Part shown: in pieces, positions 7,712 to 14,736 of the stretch | How the letters are laid out: every line of letters begins with the position of its first letter | How positions within the stretch are numbered: position 1 is the first letter of the stretch | Source: Campylobacteraceae bacterium | Lineage (GTDB): Bacteria; Campylobacterota; Campylobacteria; Campylobacterales; Sulfurospirillaceae | Direction: 5' to 3' | NCBI GenBank assembly: GCA_019162915.1 | Contig: JAFLKZ010000182.1 | Span: 6,435 to 23,252 of the forward strand | DNA: 16,818 nt | Made by a program: the position numbers and the translations under genes | Notes under the pieces: generated by a model | Seen by the model: only the letters and a program-made list of their open reading frames with translations | Database searches by the model: none | What the model was told of the DNA's origin: nothing

Positions 7712-8434
7712 CTAACTCCCTAATATCTCTTTAAGTTTTTTACCTTTTTTGATAAATAATTTTCCATTTTTATCCATGATATCACTGTCATGTCCTACTT
7801 TTTTTCCAAGCTTATCATTGATATTTTGTTTTTCTTTTTTAGAAAACCCTTTTTCTTTCAAATAACTTCTCAAATCGCGCCAATCACTATAAGATTCAAA
7901 CATCGTTTCGACAACTTCACTATCACTGTCTTCTTCAAGGACGTCTGCTTCTTCAAAGAATGGTTCTTGAAAAGAAGAATAGTTTTCCTTTAAAAAACCT
8001 TCTTTGCTCACAGTGGGAGAAGTAGGAGGTGTAACTTCAGGATTATTAACAGTTATCTGCCTGTTTGCTAATGATAGAATTGCTTTTAATTGCTCATCTT
8101 TTTCTCTATAAATAGATTCTATTTTTTCTTTTGACTCAACCAGTAATCTCACTTTATCCGCCACTAATCTCTCTTTATCTGCTTCTAGTTGCGTATTTTT
8201 GAGCTTTATCTCTTCTAGTTGGCTTTTGAGAAGTTCTACATAAGCACTATCGAAACCACTTTCTATTTTTCGGGGAGTTATCGCTTCTCGAAGCGTATTT
8301 TTTGTTAGCATAATGTATTTAGTACCATTTTCGACAACGCTTTGTAAAGTCCCTCTTCTTAAACGATTGTAGATAGCCTCTTTACTAACGCCCAAGGACT
8401 TTGCTGCTTCGATAACGGTTAATTTTTTATCCAT
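7712..8434 (-). CDS. HTH and coiled-coil protein, first gene of the operon
   Basis: This 240-residue protein has an N-terminal excisionase/MerR-like helix-turn-helix (LTVIEAAKSLGVSKEAIYNR, residues 5-24), continuing with a wing (RRGTLQSVVENGTKYIML). A long charged coiled coil (about 68-118) follows, then a Pro/acidic linker and a basic C-terminal segment (about 185-240, DKLGKKVGHDSDIMDKNGK). I do not recognise a named family. A DNA-binding regulator or nucleoid-type scaffold is a reasonable inference. The ATG at 8434 has AAAGGA six bases upstream. It is six bases from the YgiB-like gene and leads the six-gene operon; a possible -10 (TATGAT) lies at 8496-8501 on the minus strand. Confidence 0.7.
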   Translation of the reverse strand: MDKKLTVIEAAKSLGVSKEAIYNRLRRGTLQSVVENGTKYIMLTKNTLREAITPRKIESGFDSAYVELLKSQLEEIKLKNTQLEADKERLVADKVRLLVESKEKIESIYREKDEQLKAILSLANRQITVNNPEVTPPTSPTVSKEGFLKENYSSFQEPFFEEADVLEEDSDSEVVETMFESYSDWRDLRSYLKEKGFSKKEKQNINDKLGKKVGHDSDIMDKNGKLFIKKGKKLKEILGS

Positions 8435-8560
8435 CTTTTATCCTTTGCTAACAGTTAGAAGATTGTGCTTGAAAATATTTAATAACTGCAATGTTATCAT
8501 AGCTTTAATTAGTTTACTTTGAGGAAGAGTTTTTTTGAGGATTTGAAAAAAAAAGGTGTG

Positions 8561-8598
8561 AAAAAAATAAGAATTGAGAAGCTAACTTCTCAATTCTT
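8561..8598 (-). terminator. Intrinsic terminator of rpsU
   Basis: Bases 8569-8581 pair perfectly with 8586-8598 (13 bp, four-base loop). Read on the minus strand, the stem is followed by A and seven T. It sits seven bases after the rpsU stop. The plus side lacks a T run, so it works only for rpsU. Confidence 0.9.
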
Positions 8599-8604
8599 CG
8601 TGTG

Positions 8605-8817
8605 TTAGAGTCGTGATTCGTATCTTCTAAGCATATATAGTCTTTTCAACTGTTTTTTACGTGCACTAATTTTGTCTTTTTTACGCTTTTCTGTAGCCGT
8701 TTCATAGAAACGTCTTGCGCGTACTTCAGTCACAACTAGGTTACGATCAACTTGTTTTTTAAACTTTCTATAAGCTTCGTCAAATGAATCATTAGGGTGA
8801 ACTTTAATCCCAGGCAT
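8605..8817 (-). CDS. rpsU: 30S ribosomal protein S21
   Basis: This 70-residue basic protein of the small subunit helps mRNA recognition during initiation. The sequence MPGIKVHPNDSFDEAYRKFK, then the VTEVRARRFYETATEKRKK segment, is the S21 family core. The ATG at 8817 follows AAAGGTGGTG. It is monocistronic with its own terminator, and divergent from the recombinase-like regulator at 8994. A TTACATGTAA palindrome lies 54-63 bases upstream of the start, near where a -35 would fall for a TAAAAT -10 at 8854-8859. Confidence 0.97.
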   Translation of the reverse strand: MPGIKVHPNDSFDEAYRKFKKQVDRNLVVTEVRARRFYETATEKRKKDKISARKKQLKRLYMLRRYESRL

Positions 8818-8870
8818 ACTCTTTCACCACCTTTCTGATAAATTTTGAAGTTGATTTTATCTAATTTCCC

Positions 8871-8884
8871 TTACATGTAAGCTT
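8871..8884. repeat. TTACATGTAAGCTT iterated palindrome, second intergenic copy
   Basis: Identical over 14 bases to 4102-4115. It lies in the divergent region between rpsU and the recombinase-like regulator, upstream of both. Confidence 0.7.
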
Positions 8885-8930
8885 AAGTAACAATGTTATG
8901 CTTATGTTGACGATAAAAAGTGTATTTATA

Positions 8931-8959
8931 TTGACTTTTAGCGTCATTATTTGTATACT
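8931..8959 (+). promoter_or_regulatory. Consensus sigma-70 promoter for the regulator-ccoG operon
   Basis: TTGACT at 8931-8936 and TATACT at 8954-8959 are separated by exactly 17 bases and lie 35 bases upstream of the ATG. TGAC half-sites overlap it: TGACG at 8908-8912, TGAC at 8932-8935 and the inverted CGTCA at 8942-8946, giving a TGAC-7-GTCA palindrome between -35 and -10. This is a natural position for repressor binding, perhaps by the first gene's own product. Confidence 0.6.
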
Positions 8960-8993
8960 TCACTCAGCAAAATAATAAAAAGGTGACAATTTT

Positions 8994-9689
8994 ATGAATA
9001 TCGTCCTTTTAAAAAATAAAACAGATGATCCAACTATCACTGTTCAGCAAAAACAGATTTTAAAATACGCGCACCATCACAGTCTCCATATCGATACAAC
9101 GGAGATAGAAAACTCAAATCCTCTTCTAGAATTAGACGAGAGAAAAGAGTTTAAAGGTTTTTTACGGTCTCTTGAAAAAAATGACCATTTAATTATTTTT
9201 GATCTTTTTACTTTTTCTGAAAAAGTTGAAGAACTTGTCAAAGTTTTTGAATGCCTTCTCACTCGTTCAATTACGGTACATATAGCCAATGCAAATACGC
9301 TCATCGCAGATACGTCAAAGCCTCTTCATTTGTTAGAACTTCTCTCAAAACAAACAGAACTTGGCAAAAAAATGGAAAAAGAAAAAATACAAGGCAGACC
9401 AAAAGGGCGTATGTCAAAATCAAAATTTGATATTTACAGGCCTCGTATCATAGAATGCATTGAGAATAATACCTCCATTAGCGAAATATCGAAGATTTTA
9501 GGTGTGAGTCGAACTTCTCTTAAAGATTATGTTAATTCTAGAGGACTTAAAGATTTAGTAAAAGCAAAAATATCTTTTTTAAAATCATCTAAAAAACAAG
9601 CACTCGTAGTAAGTGCTAACAAGGATAAAGAATGTTCACTTATAAAAAATACTCCCTTAGAGAAAGAAGGAATCAACAATGAATTGTAA
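8994..9689 (+). CDS. Catalytically dead serine-recombinase-like DNA-binding protein
   Basis: This 231-residue protein has the resolvase/invertase layout: an N-terminal alpha/beta domain (about 1-125), a GRPKGRMSKSKF hinge (134-145) like that of Hin/Gin, and a helix-turn-helix (SISEISKILGVSRTSLKDYV, 161-180). The catalytic residues are gone. Where active enzymes have YARVS, this has LLKNK, replacing the motif Arg and the nucleophilic Ser; where they have a DRLGRS-type motif, this has FDLFTFSEK, without the two Arg. It therefore cannot be a normal recombinase and is best read as a DNA-binding regulator. The ATG at 8994 follows an AAGGTGA site; its stop overlaps the start of ccoG by 11 bases. 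Confidence 0.75.
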   Translation: MNIVLLKNKTDDPTITVQQKQILKYAHHHSLHIDTTEIENSNPLLELDERKEFKGFLRSLEKNDHLIIFDLFTFSEKVEELVKVFECLLTRSITVHIANANTLIADTSKPLHLLELLSKQTELGKKMEKEKIQGRPKGRMSKSKFDIYRPRIIECIENNTSISEISKILGVSRTSLKDYVNSRGLKDLVKAKISFLKSSKKQALVVSANKDKECSLIKNTPLEKEGINNEL

Positions 9690-11049
9690 TACAGATAATT
9701 CTCTTCAAACAACTTACTATAGAATGAAGAGATACTTGACTTTTGGTATCATTACCGTTATTTCACTCGTTTTACCTTTTATTACGATAGAAGGTAAGCA
9801 TGTTTTTTTACTTAGCTTTGATAAAAAACAGTTGCATCTTTTATTTACAACTTTTGATATGCAAGAACTCTATTTAATGCCATTTTTGCTCATATTACTT
9901 TTTTTAGGTATATTTTTCATGACAACACTTGGTGGTAGAGTTTGGTGTGGTTGGTCTTGTCCTCAAACCATTTTTAGAGTTATCTATCGAGATTTTATTG
10001 AAACTTATCTTTTAGGTATGCGAAAAAGTATTAAAAATAAACAAAAAGAATCAGAAAATTCTCAGATATTTAAAAAAATTGTAGCTTTTCTTATCTGGTC
10101 TGCATTGTCACTATTAGCTGCTGCAAACTTTATATGGTATTTTATACCCCCTGAAGATTTTTTCACTTATCTCAAAGACCCTGCTGAAAATACGGTAATG
10201 TATGGATTTCTTTTAGGTTTAGCTGGATTTTTAATCTATGATATCATCATGCTAAAAGAAGATTTTTGTGTTTACATCTGCCCTTATGCAAGAATCCAAT
10301 CTGTATTATTTGATGAAAATACGCTTCAAACTATTTATGATGAAAAACGTGGCGGAACAATTTTTGATAGTCATGGTCATAAAATAGGAAGCAAGCCATT
10401 GCTTCAAAGTGATGATTGCACAGGATGTGAAGCATGTGTACGTGTTTGTCCAACCCATATAGATATCAGAAAAGGAATGCAGTTAGAATGCATTAACTGC
10501 CTCGAATGCGCGGATGCATGTACTCCTATCATGGAAAAATTAGGTAAAAAATCACTCATTACTTGGACGAGTGCCAACGAAGTTGAAAAAGGGCTAAAAA
10601 CACAATATTTACGCTTTAGAACGATTGCTTATGGTATTGCACTTTCCATTGCACTTATCGGACTTTTTTTAATGGGGACAACCAAAGAGTACATGTTATT
10701 GAACATTAATAGAACGAGCCAACTCTATAAAATTGGAGACGATGGCAAAACAATCGAAAATGTTTATACATTCTTATTTCAAAATACAGATGCAAAAGAT
10801 CATACTTATTATTTTGACATTTCTAATAAAGATATAAAAATTGATCAGCCAAGTAATCCTTTTTTACTAAAATCTGGTGAAAAAATAAAAAAAATTGTCA
10901 TTTTATCTTCTATTCCTAAGGAAATAAAAGTTGAAGGGGAAGATCTTCCTATCACTATAAAGGCTTTTGCTATGGATGACAAAGAAAGAATTGTAGTAGA
11001 GAGAAAAACGATTTTTATCTATCCTAAAAAAAGTGACTTCATAAAATAA
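9679..11049 (+). CDS. ccoG: Cytochrome c oxidase accessory protein CcoG (FixG/RdxA)
   Basis: This polyferredoxin membrane protein reduces Cu(II) for assembly of the cbb3 oxidase. The 456 residues contain about five membrane helices: WCGWSCPQTIFR (Cys 90 and 94) after the second, CVYICPYARIQ (Cys 197 and 201), then two 4Fe-4S motifs (Cys 247, 250, 253, 257 and Cys 271, 274, 277, 281), a last helix near 315-333 and a C-terminal Ig-like periplasmic domain. The order and length are typical of CcoG. The ATG at 9679 overlaps the end of the regulator gene, with AGAAGGAA upstream, so the two are coupled. No cco structural genes are in the window. Confidence 0.94.
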   Translation: MNCNTDNSLQTTYYRMKRYLTFGIITVISLVLPFITIEGKHVFLLSFDKKQLHLLFTTFDMQELYLMPFLLILLFLGIFFMTTLGGRVWCGWSCPQTIFRVIYRDFIETYLLGMRKSIKNKQKESENSQIFKKIVAFLIWSALSLLAAANFIWYFIPPEDFFTYLKDPAENTVMYGFLLGLAGFLIYDIIMLKEDFCVYICPYARIQSVLFDENTLQTIYDEKRGGTIFDSHGHKIGSKPLLQSDDCTGCEACVRVCPTHIDIRKGMQLECINCLECADACTPIMEKLGKKSLITWTSANEVEKGLKTQYLRFRTIAYGIALSIALIGLFLMGTTKEYMLLNINRTSQLYKIGDDGKTIENVYTFLFQNTDAKDHTYYFDISNKDIKIDQPSNPFLLKSGEKIKKIVILSSIPKEIKVEGEDLPITIKAFAMDDKERIVVERKTIFIYPKKSDFIK

Positions 11050-11061
11050 CTAACACAAAAA

Positions 11062-11092
11062 TGGCATAGAGCATACTTTAAGCTCTATGCCA
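11062..11092. terminator. 11-bp hairpin after ccoG without T run
   Basis: Bases 11062-11072 pair perfectly with 11082-11092 (nine-base loop). It lies 12 bases after the ccoG stop and just before the ribosome site of the next gene. With no T run following, it may protect or process the mRNA between ccoG and the lipoprotein gene rather than stop transcription. Confidence 0.5.
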
Positions 11093-11112
11093 AACTTCAG
11101 GAGAAAATTTTC

Positions 11113-11547
11113 ATGCTCTCATCTCGTTTAGAGAACTTTGTATTGCAAAACAAGTTTTTTCTTTTCCTTGTGTTGGTTGTGCTAACAGGATGTGGAGATA
11201 CCATAAGTTCTAAAAAATATAATGCTACTTTTTTGGGACACGAGCCCTTGACTTTACATGTAGATAACTCTTTGGACTATCACGCTATTTCATCTTCTTT
11301 GGTCACTTATGGCTTTACAATAGATACAAGTAGTACTTTACATATATACGTCACTACCAATCCTTTGAAAAGCAATTGTGCGCTCTCTTCTTCCCATATT
11401 GCGAAAGAAAATTTTATACGCATGAGTATCGTTAAAAATGAAGCAGAACTTTATAGAGTACAGCTTAATAAAAAAGAGGAAATCGAGTTAGATGATATTA
11501 AAAAAGTAGTGAAAAAAATGAGAGATGAGATGAACTCAAATAAGTAG
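11113..11547 (+). CDS. Small lipoprotein of unknown function
   Basis: This 144-residue protein has a hydrophobic signal and a good lipobox (VVLTGC, Cys 27). After Cys it has a mostly beta-like stretch (YNATFLGHEPLTLHVDNSLD), a second pair of candidate strands, and a charged helical C-terminus (about 115-144). I do not recognise a family. The ATG at 11113 has AGGAGA eight bases upstream. It follows ccoG by 63 bases on the same strand and is ended by a strong terminator, so it is probably the last gene of the regulator-ccoG operon. A role in cbb3 assembly would be inference from position only. Confidence 0.65.
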   Translation: MLSSRLENFVLQNKFFLFLVLVVLTGCGDTISSKKYNATFLGHEPLTLHVDNSLDYHAISSSLVTYGFTIDTSSTLHIYVTTNPLKSNCALSSSHIAKENFIRMSIVKNEAELYRVQLNKKEEIELDDIKKVVKKMRDEMNSNK

Positions 11548-11550
11548 TCA

Positions 11551-11581
11551 CCAGATGATGAAAACATCATCTGGATTTTTT
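11551..11581 (+). terminator. Intrinsic terminator after the lipoprotein gene
   Basis: A perfect 10-bp stem (11551-11560 with 11565-11574, AAAA loop) is followed by A and six T on the plus strand. It lies between the lipoprotein gene and the convergent rplT; read from rplT the T run is poor, so it serves mainly the plus strand. Confidence 0.9.
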
Positions 11582-11586
11582 ATATA

Positions 11587-11940
11587 TTAAAGTGCGGCTT
11601 TAGCTTGCTTAACAACTACAGTAAACGCTTCAGCATCATTCATAGCCATATCAGCTAAAATTTTTCTATCTAAATTGATATTTGCTTTATTTAAAGCGTT
11701 GATAAAACGAGAATAACTAATGTCATTTAATCTACAAGCAGCATTAATTCTGGTAATCCAAAGTCTTCTAAAATCTCTTTTTTTCTGTCGTCTATCTCTA
11801 AACGCATAAACCATACTTCTTTCTAATTGCTCTTTTGCTTTTCTAAAGTGTTTTCTTCTACCACTATAGAAACCTCTCGCTAGCTTTAAAATTTTCTTAT
11901 GGCGTCTTCTTCGGACGATACCTGTTTTTACTCTTGCCAT
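11587..11940 (-). CDS. rplT: 50S ribosomal protein L20
   Basis: This 117-residue basic protein is needed early in large-subunit assembly. MARVKTGIVRRRRHKKILK, the ARGFYSGRRKHFRKAKEQ segment and the LWITRINAACRLNDISYSRF block are diagnostic. It is the last gene of the thrS-infC-rpmI-rplT operon, with a GGAGACAC ribosome site. Unusually, 117 bases separate it from rpmI, and that spacer is structured. L20 represses this operon in E. coli by binding the mRNA, so the spacer could be the control site here, although that is inference. Confidence 0.98.
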   Translation of the reverse strand: MARVKTGIVRRRRHKKILKLARGFYSGRRKHFRKAKEQLERSMVYAFRDRRQKKRDFRRLWITRINAACRLNDISYSRFINALNKANINLDRKILADMAMNDAEAFTVVVKQAKAAL

Positions 11941-11958
11941 TGTGTCTCCTTGACCAAT

Positions 11959-12006
11959 AAAATGTCGGTGTCCCTAGGGAACTTGCCCTCTCATGAGGGG
12001 AACATT
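11959..12006 (-). promoter_or_regulatory. Structured leader in front of rplT, candidate r-protein control element
   Basis: In the 117-base rpmI-rplT gap, AATGT (11959-11963) can pair with ACATT (12002-12006), enclosing a CCCTC/GAGGG hairpin (11984-11988 with 11993-11997) and the palindrome TCCCTAGGGA (11969-11978). The GC-rich block stands out from its AT-rich surroundings. It may be an L20-type control element or a processing site. Confidence 0.35.
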
Positions 12007-12057
12007 GCAAATTAATATAATGACTTTACGTCAAAAACTCTTGTTTAAAAATAAAAT

Positions 12058-12252
12058 CTATGCCTTACAAAGCATTAATTTTACTGATTTTGAATCGCGA
12101 CTATCTACAACTTTAGATTCTTTCAAACCACGCATTCTTTTGCTTGGTTTTTTAGTAAGAATATGACTTCTAAAGGCTGCGCCTCTTTTAATCTTGCTCT
12201 TACCAATCTTGAAACGCTTAGCTGCACCGCGTACCGTTTTCATTTTCGGCAT
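12058..12252 (-). CDS. rpmI: 50S ribosomal protein L35
   Basis: This 64-residue basic protein of the large subunit shows the family pattern: MPKMKTVRGAAKRFKIGKS, then KIKRGAAFRSHILTKKPSKR. The ATG at 12252 was chosen over a frame extension seven codons upstream because AAAGGAG sits six to seven bases before it and L35 begins MPK. It lies in the infC-rpmI-rplT cluster, 104 bases after infC. Confidence 0.97.
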   Translation of the reverse strand: MPKMKTVRGAAKRFKIGKSKIKRGAAFRSHILTKKPSKRMRGLKESKVVDSRDSKSVKLMLCKA

Positions 12253-12284
12253 GGATACTCCTTTATTGTACACTAAAATTTGTT

Positions 12285-12314
12285 GGGGATTTACCCCTCA
12301 AAAGATTAGAGGGG
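12285..12314 (-). promoter_or_regulatory. Mutually exclusive hairpins between infC and rpmI
   Basis: CCCC (12294-12297) can pair with GGGG at 12285-12288, or, as CCCCTC (12294-12299), with GAGGGG at 12309-12314. The two structures compete for the same bases about 40 bases before the rpmI start, an arrangement seen in attenuators and r-protein operators. No ligand can be inferred. Confidence 0.35.
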
Positions 12315-12356
12315 CTTATTTTATCTTAATATTTCTTAGAGAGTATTAAAAGTATG

Positions 12357-12872
12357 CTATTTTTTTGGAGTTACCAGCATATTAATATATCTTCCCTCTA
12401 GCTTAGGAGTTTTTTCTCTCTCGGCAATATCTTCTAAAAGTGGCCACAAGTTTTCTAAAACATGCTCGCCAGCTTCAGGATTGGACATCTCTCGTCCACG
12501 CAAGAAAACTCTAAATCTAACATGCTTGCCCTCTTCTAGAAATTCGCGTGCATGTTTCACTTTATAGCTAATGTCATTTGAAGCAATTTTAACCGAAAGT
12601 TTAATCTCTTTAATCTCGATTATCTTTTGATTTTTTCTAGCTTCTTTTAACTTTTTTTCTTGCTGATACTTAAATTTACCGTAGTTCATAATCTTACAAA
12701 CTGGTGGCGTAGCATCTGGGGCAATCAACACTAAATCTAAACCTAACTCATCCGCTTTTGCTAAAGCCTCTTTTCTGGTTATGATGCCATATTGTGTCCC
12801 ATCGTCGCCGACACACCTTATTTCGTTTGCTCTGATGTCCTCATTAAGCATTACATCTTTGTCTTTACTCAA
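12357..12872 (-). CDS. infC: Translation initiation factor IF-3
   Basis: IF-3 binds the 30S subunit and checks the start codon and initiator tRNA. The 171 residues have the N-domain (MLNEDIRANEIRCVGDDG), the ATPPVCKIMNYGKFKYQQ linker and the C-domain (HVRFRVFLRGREM). The best start is a TTG at 12872, overlapping the thrS stop as TTGA and preceded by GAGG; related IF-3 proteins extend this far (MSKxKxV before the LNE block). The alternative is an ATG seven codons in, at 12851. A rare start suits IF-3, which discriminates against non-ATG starts and represses its own gene in other bacteria. Confidence 0.95.
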   Translation of the reverse strand: MSKDKDVMLNEDIRANEIRCVGDDGTQYGIITRKEALAKADELGLDLVLIAPDATPPVCKIMNYGKFKYQQEKKLKEARKNQKIIEIKEIKLSVKIASNDISYKVKHAREFLEEGKHVRFRVFLRGREMSNPEAGEHVLENLWPLLEDIAEREKTPKLEGRYINMLVTPKK

Positions 12873-14686
12873 AAGTGTACCTCACTAAGCTTCTCCTTTA
12901 ATTTTAATATCAACTCTTCTTTTGTCAAATTATACTGTGTTCTTTCTCTTCTATCTCTTACTGCAACACTTTGTTGCTCAACTTCTGCATCTCCAAGAAC
13001 AAAAATCATCGGAACACGCATTGTTTCAGCATTTCTAATTCTCTTATTGAGACTCTCATTTTTTGAAGAAATCTCAACATCAACGCCCTCAGCCATAAGC
13101 GCATTAGCCAACTCTTTGGCATATGCAAGATGCGCCTCAGAAATAGGAATAATAACCGCTTGTGTGGGAGCGATAAAAAATGGAAATTCACCCGCTGTAT
13201 GCTCAATCAAAATACCGATAAATCGTTCAAATGACCCCAAAATAGCACGGTGAAGCATAACAGGACGAGCATGTTCATTGTTTGCATCTACATAAGAGAT
13301 ATCAAATCGCTCTGGCAAATTGAAATCTACTTGTATTGTTCCGCATTGCCATTTTCTTTTCAATGCATCGGTTATCTTGATGTCAATTTTTGGACCATAA
13401 AATGCTCCACCACCTTCATCAATACCATAGTGTATCCCATTTTCATCTAAAGCATCCTTGAGCCCTTGCGTTGCTGCAACCCAATAAGCATCATCGCCGA
13501 TAGACTTTGCTGGTTTTGTAGATATTTCCATATCATACTTAAATCCGAAGGCACTCATAATAGAATCGACAAAACTTAAAATTTCTATAACATTTTCTTT
13601 AATTTGTGCAGGAGTACAAAAGATATGTGCATCATCTTGTGTAAATTCGCGCACTCGAAAGAGTCCATGAAGTACGCCACTTTTTTCATGACGATGAACA
13701 ACGCCATATTCAAAAAACTTGAGTGGTAAATCACGATAACTTCGCACTTCATTTTGGAATACTTTGATATGTCCTAAGCAGTTCATCGGCTTGATACCAT
13801 ACTCAGCTTCATCAATCACTGTAAAATACATATTTTCGCCATAGTTTTCATAGTGACCACTAGTCTTCCATGCCTCTGATTTTAAAATCTCAGGACCACG
13901 AACAGGCTGATAACCTCTTTGTCTATGCGCTTTAAAAAGTAGTTGTTCTAATTTTGATCGTAATCTTCCACCATTTGGTAACCAAATAGGAAGTCCAGCA
14001 CCCACTTCTTCATCAAAAGTAAAAAGTTTTAATTCATTACCTATTTTTCTATGATCTCTTTTTTTAGCTTCTTCGATCATGGTAACATAATCTTTCAAGC
14101 TCTCTTTATCAGCAAATGCAATGCCATAAATGCGCGTTAACATCTCACGCTTTTCATCACCACCCAGATAAGCACCTGCTACTCTGGTTAATTTAAAAAA
14201 TCGTAAATATCTTGTATTAGGAACATGAGGTCCACGGCATAAATCTTCAAAATCGCCTTGTTTGTAGAGAGAAACTTCGCCATCAGGAATTCTTAAAAGA
14301 ACCTCTTGTTTCAAATCATCATTAGCAAAATGTTTTACAACCGCTGTTTTAGTAGTGTAGGTTTTTTCAATAGGAAGTTTTGCGTTAGCAATTTCTTGCA
14401 TCTTTTTTTCGATCTCTTTGAGATCTGCATCACCAATCTTTTCACCAACCCGAAAATCATAGTAAAAGCCATCTTCAATTACAGGACCTACGAAAAATTG
14501 GACATCTTTATACAACGCTTTAATAGCCTGAGCCATAATATGAGCACACGAGTGACGAATCACTTCAAGCGCGTCAGGTGAATTGTTAAACATGATTTTA
14601 TTTTCATAAGTAGAAGAAGTTGCTAGTGCAGTTTGCGTGTCGATGATGAGACCGCCATCTTTATAGGCTATAACATCGTTCATCAT
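12869..14686 (-). CDS. thrS: Threonyl-tRNA synthetase
   Basis: This enzyme charges tRNA-Thr in the cytoplasm and removes mis-attached Ser. The 605 residues contain an editing domain with HSCAH (45-49) and CRGPH (150-154), a class II catalytic core with zinc ligands Cys 303 (MNCLGH), His 354 and His 479, and a C-terminal anticodon-binding domain. The first editing His is 28 residues earlier than in E. coli (73), so the N-terminal TGS domain is shortened or missing. The ATG at 14686 has AAGGA six bases upstream; a second ATG follows directly. It lies 50 bases after tRNA-Val and overlaps infC. Confidence 0.97.
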   Translation of the reverse strand: MMNDVIAYKDGGLIIDTQTALATSSTYENKIMFNNSPDALEVIRHSCAHIMAQAIKALYKDVQFFVGPVIEDGFYYDFRVGEKIGDADLKEIEKKMQEIANAKLPIEKTYTTKTAVVKHFANDDLKQEVLLRIPDGEVSLYKQGDFEDLCRGPHVPNTRYLRFFKLTRVAGAYLGGDEKREMLTRIYGIAFADKESLKDYVTMIEEAKKRDHRKIGNELKLFTFDEEVGAGLPIWLPNGGRLRSKLEQLLFKAHRQRGYQPVRGPEILKSEAWKTSGHYENYGENMYFTVIDEAEYGIKPMNCLGHIKVFQNEVRSYRDLPLKFFEYGVVHRHEKSGVLHGLFRVREFTQDDAHIFCTPAQIKENVIEILSFVDSIMSAFGFKYDMEISTKPAKSIGDDAYWVAATQGLKDALDENGIHYGIDEGGGAFYGPKIDIKITDALKRKWQCGTIQVDFNLPERFDISYVDANNEHARPVMLHRAILGSFERFIGILIEHTAGEFPFFIAPTQAVIIPISEAHLAYAKELANALMAEGVDVEISSKNESLNKRIRNAETMRVPMIFVLGDAEVEQQSVAVRDRRERTQYNLTKEELILKLKEKLSEVHF

Positions 14687-14736
14687 TTAAAATCCTTTTA
14701 CTTGTATGAACTCCCAAACGACGGGAGAACAAAAAA

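Noticed and set aside
8994..9689. Active DNA invertase or resolvase with a nearby invertible segment
   Set aside because: Catalytic Ser and Arg residues are absent, and I saw no inverted repeat pair flanking a switchable promoter.
12792..13253. Plus-strand 153-codon frame
   Set aside because: Antisense shadow of infC and thrS.
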